From contig DATHZQ010000042.1 of assembly GCA_035458525.1 (NCBI GenBank), positions 1-24,377 on the forward strand: a stretch of 24,377 nt of DNA, given 5' to 3'. Every line of letters starts with the position of its first letter. The first letter of the stretch is position 1. Shown in pieces: positions 22,056 to 24,377 of this stretch. The stretch comes from DATHZQ01 sp035458525 (GTDB taxonomy: Bacteria > Actinomycetota > Acidimicrobiia > Spongiisociales > UBA5794). The translations under genes were made by a program, and so were the position numbers. The notes under the pieces are model-generated. The model worked only from the letters and a program-made list of their open reading frames with translations, searched no databases and was not told the origin of the DNA.

Positions 22056-24305
22056 TCAGGCTCGCTCGAGCATTCCGAGTTCCGTGGCGCGTGTGACGGC
22101 GGCAGATCTACTCGAGACGCCGAGCTTCCGGTAGATTCTGGTCACGTAGCTCTTGACGGTGTCCCGCGAGACGTAGAGCTCGTCTCCTACTTCGCGCAGG
22201 GTGAGCGTCGTGGGCAACAGTGCGAGGATGTCTCTTTCCCGGGCGGTGAGCGTTGGCGCCGTGCGGGGTCTCCCGGCCGTGCTTGCGTCCGGTGGTGTCT
22301 TTGAGATCATTGCGGCGAGGCGGGCTTCGAGGATTCCGGCGTCGGCGAGCAACTCGTGGTGTTGTCGGGCTGCTTCGGCGTGGACGGCTGCGGCGCGCAG
22401 GTCGCCGATGGCGGCATAGGTCTCGGCTGTGAGCAGGTGGATCTGGAATGCATCAAACGGCATCGCGGTCGACAGCGATGGCAGCAGTGGATTGAGGGCC
22501 CGTAGGCGCCGCCGGGCGATGGCCACGTCTCCTCGGTGTGCCGCGGCCGCCGCATGCATCACGTATGCAGCACCGCTGGATACGAGGTTCTCGATACCGA
22601 GTCGTTCGATCTCCTCGATGGCGCGGCCGGAGACTCGCTCAACCTCCGTCCACTGGTGCTCACCGGCCTCCAGGATGGCGAGCTGCCCCATCGCGTAGGT
22701 GGCCACGCCGTGAGGACCGAAGAGCGAGTTCGCAGCTTCGCTCAACGCGTGCCGTGCTTCCTCGTCCCTTCCGAGCGCCAGGTTCGCCGCACCCAGCAGC
22801 GCGGTAGCGAGGGGCCGCCACGGGCTCTCCACGTCTTCGAGTCGGTTGGCGATCTCGGCCTGCGCCCGAACTTCGGTAACGCCTTCCAAGCCGAGACCTG
22901 CTCGCATCAAGGCGCGAGCGGATTCGAACGACCGAGTGCCGTCGGGAGTCTGGCCTTTGGTGGTGAGCGCCGTGGTGGCCTGCGAATACCGCCAGGCCTC
23001 ACCCCAGTCGCCTCGGAATCCCGCGGCCCATGCGGCCGCGATCAGAACGAATGGAAAGCGTCGAAGCTCCGAATCATCGAAGCGCGTGAGCCAGCGCGTC
23101 ACCGTTGCGAGTCGGCCGGTCATGATCGTCTCGAACCAGCATCCGGCGATCGTGTGCGCCGCAAGGTCGGGTTCCGAGACACGGAGGGCATGCTCGACTG
23201 CTTCGATCGGGCGATCGTGCTCGATGAACCACGTTGTGGCGAGCTCGTGCAAGCGATCTCGCTCGTCGGGGTCGTGCTCGTGGAGTTCGGTTTGGAGCAC
23301 GTCGCGGAGCAGCTGGTGGATCCGATATGTCTTGTTGCGATCGTCGACGCTCCTGATCAGCACGTTGCCCTTGCTCAATTCGGCGAGCCGGTTCCCGACT
23401 TGGGCCATTCCGGTGACACACTCGTCCAGACCCGGTTCCAGTGTGTTGAGGATCGAACAACGTCGCAGTAATTCGCGGTCGGCCGGGTCCAACGTTTCGA
23501 CGATCTCCTGGATGAGGAACTCTCGGATCAGATCGACTTGTTCAGGAAGACGTTGCGCCTCGTCAGGCGATCTCGATCGCCCGATCGACAGACGCACGCC
23601 TGCCGCCCAGCCATCGGTCTCGGATATCAGCTGCGTCGCGGCTCTCCTCGTCGGCCGGACTCCCAGTCGTGCGAGCAGCTGAAGGATCTCGGCGCCGTTG
23701 AACGCGAGGTCGGGCCCCGACAGGATTCGTGCTCGTCCCTGGACGGCCATCCTTGCCGAGTTCAATGGTTCGACCCTGGAGGCGATGACGACCGTGAGAG
23801 GGCCCGCCATCTGCCTGAGGAATGGGTTGATCGAGTCGTGACAGGACTGGTCGGTGATCATCTGGTAGTCATCGAGCACGAGCACGAGAGGGCGACGGAG
23901 CTCGGCGATCGTGTTCAGGAGCTCGGGAACGACGGTGTGCGTCACATCGGGCGCTGGTCGATTGACCGCTACGCGCGCCTTGTCGGTTGCCTCCGGTGCG
24001 ACGGTGCCCAACGCGGCGACGACGTAGCGCCAGAGCGTCACAGGGTCATTGTCGGTTTCGTCGAGGGAGAGCCAGGCAAAATCCCGGGCGCGGTCGGCGG
24101 CCGCCCACTGAGCGAGAAGCGTCGTCTTTCCCGAACCTGCAGGTGCTCGCAGCACCACGACGCTCGAGTCGTCTGCGGTCATCAACGGCTCGAGGAGCCG
24201 GGTTCGCTCGAGTGTGCCGGTCTGCGGCTGCGGGATCTGGATCTTCGCTTTGATCACCTCGGCGACGGGCCGCTCGCTCGAGGAACGTTGATACCGGCAG
24301 TCCAT
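22056..24305 (-). CDS. LuxR-family ATP-dependent transcriptional regulator (MalT/LAL type)
   Basis: A 749-residue STAND-type regulator. The N-terminal ATPase carries P-loop APAGSGKTTLL (54-64), Walker B LVLVLDDYQMI (about 140-150) and sensor-like VVIASRVEP. A winged-helix and helical section follows (IHQLLRDVLQTELHEHDPDE), then a TPR-like region (about 370-660). The C-terminal LuxR helix-turn-helix reads LTARERDILALLP, TLREVGDELYVSRDTVKSYV and RKLGVSSRSAAVTRATELGM (about 685-745). In MalT-like proteins, inducer and ATP binding drive oligomerisation and promoter activation; the inducer here is unknown. The ATG at 24305 has GGAGA touching it, which is too close for a good ribosome site. GTG about 15 codons later (IKAKIQIPQPQTG) is an alternative start. 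A perfect palindrome lies upstream. No neighbouring gene on the left is an obvious target; targets may lie beyond 24377. Confidence 0.9.
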   Translation of the reverse strand: MDCRYQRSSSERPVAEVIKAKIQIPQPQTGTLERTRLLEPLMTADDSSVVVLRAPAGSGKTTLLAQWAAADRARDFAWLSLDETDNDPVTLWRYVVAALGTVAPEATDKARVAVNRPAPDVTHTVVPELLNTIAELRRPLVLVLDDYQMITDQSCHDSINPFLRQMAGPLTVVIASRVEPLNSARMAVQGRARILSGPDLAFNGAEILQLLARLGVRPTRRAATQLISETDGWAAGVRLSIGRSRSPDEAQRLPEQVDLIREFLIQEIVETLDPADRELLRRCSILNTLEPGLDECVTGMAQVGNRLAELSKGNVLIRSVDDRNKTYRIHQLLRDVLQTELHEHDPDERDRLHELATTWFIEHDRPIEAVEHALRVSEPDLAAHTIAGCWFETIMTGRLATVTRWLTRFDDSELRRFPFVLIAAAWAAGFRGDWGEAWRYSQATTALTTKGQTPDGTRSFESARALMRAGLGLEGVTEVRAQAEIANRLEDVESPWRPLATALLGAANLALGRDEEARHALSEAANSLFGPHGVATYAMGQLAILEAGEHQWTEVERVSGRAIEEIERLGIENLVSSGAAYVMHAAAAAHRGDVAIARRRLRALNPLLPSLSTAMPFDAFQIHLLTAETYAAIGDLRAAAVHAEAARQHHELLADAGILEARLAAMISKTPPDASTAGRPRTAPTLTARERDILALLPTTLTLREVGDELYVSRDTVKSYVTRIYRKLGVSSRSAAVTRATELGMLERA

Positions 24306-24340
24306 TCTCCGGCCACCATACCCCGCGTGAATGATCCGAT

Positions 24341-24354
24341 TTCACCCGGGTGAA
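24341..24354. promoter_or_regulatory. Candidate operator: 14-bp perfect palindrome
   Basis: TTCACCCGGGTGAA is its own reverse complement. It lies 36-49 bases upstream of the annotated start of the LuxR-type regulator, in or near its promoter. Reading toward the gene, a half-site-like TTCACGCGGGG follows (plus-strand 24321-24331). This is a likely binding site for a dimeric regulator, possibly for autoregulation or for a divergent gene outside the window. Confidence 0.5.
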
Positions 24355-24377
24355 CCGCTACGGGTGAGACGCTCGAG

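Noticed and set aside
22536..23471. Long plus-strand open frame opposite the LuxR-type regulator
   Set aside because: It lies wholly inside the recognised ATPase/TPR regions of the minus-strand gene and has erratic composition, as expected for a shadow frame in GC-rich DNA.

Overview
This is a GC-rich (mid-60s percent by eye), densely coded bacterial segment with strong G/C preference at third codon positions. The gene content (a SARP-type regulator with an NB-ARC ATPase, a large LuxR-type ATPase regulator, frequent GTG/TTG starts, VapBC, a Leu tRNA without an encoded CCA end) points to an actinobacterium. Class Acidimicrobiia is my guess and is not proven by the sequence.

Layout. 1-3391: the end of a peptide/nickel-type ABC importer operon (dppB tail, dppC, dppD, dppF), tightly spaced. 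3594-5403: a cyclic 2,3-diphosphoglycerate synthetase-like P-loop protein, then a MaoC-type hydratase. 5453-5567: tRNA-Leu(GAG) with a strong -10 box and a perfect 11-bp hairpin. 5681-6017: a broken minus-strand coding remnant just past the tRNA. 6100-11686: an accessory-looking block with a TIR-TPR protein (minus), two exported proteins (plus) that share an almost identical 5' leader, and a SARP/NB-ARC/TPR regulator. 11836-14490: an anchored propeller-like lipoprotein, a poorly coding stretch with a second copy of the remnant tail, and a polytopic membrane protein. 14727-17324: a subtilase-like protein cut off before its catalytic serine, a VapBC toxin-antitoxin pair, and wrecked IS3 and IS110 transposases. 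17435-20268: a two-gene minus-strand operon of an alkylsulfatase-fold protein with lost metal ligands and a hormone-sensitive-lipase-type esterase. 20345-21814: a serine recombinase broken by two single-base insertions and truncated at its C-terminus, with two small companion ORFs. 22056-24305: a LuxR-family ATPase regulator with a 14-bp perfect palindrome upstream.

How it fits together. The left end is ordinary import and acyl metabolism. From the tRNA rightward the window alternates intact genes with decayed mobile DNA: recombinase scars, IS3, IS110 and a toxin-antitoxin pair. This suggests a repeatedly invaded region now eroding. The most unusual items are the shared leader of the two exported genes beside TIR and SARP-STAND proteins, a vapC with no ATG/GTG/TTG start in the right place, and an alkylsulfatase homologue whose zinc site has been dismantled.
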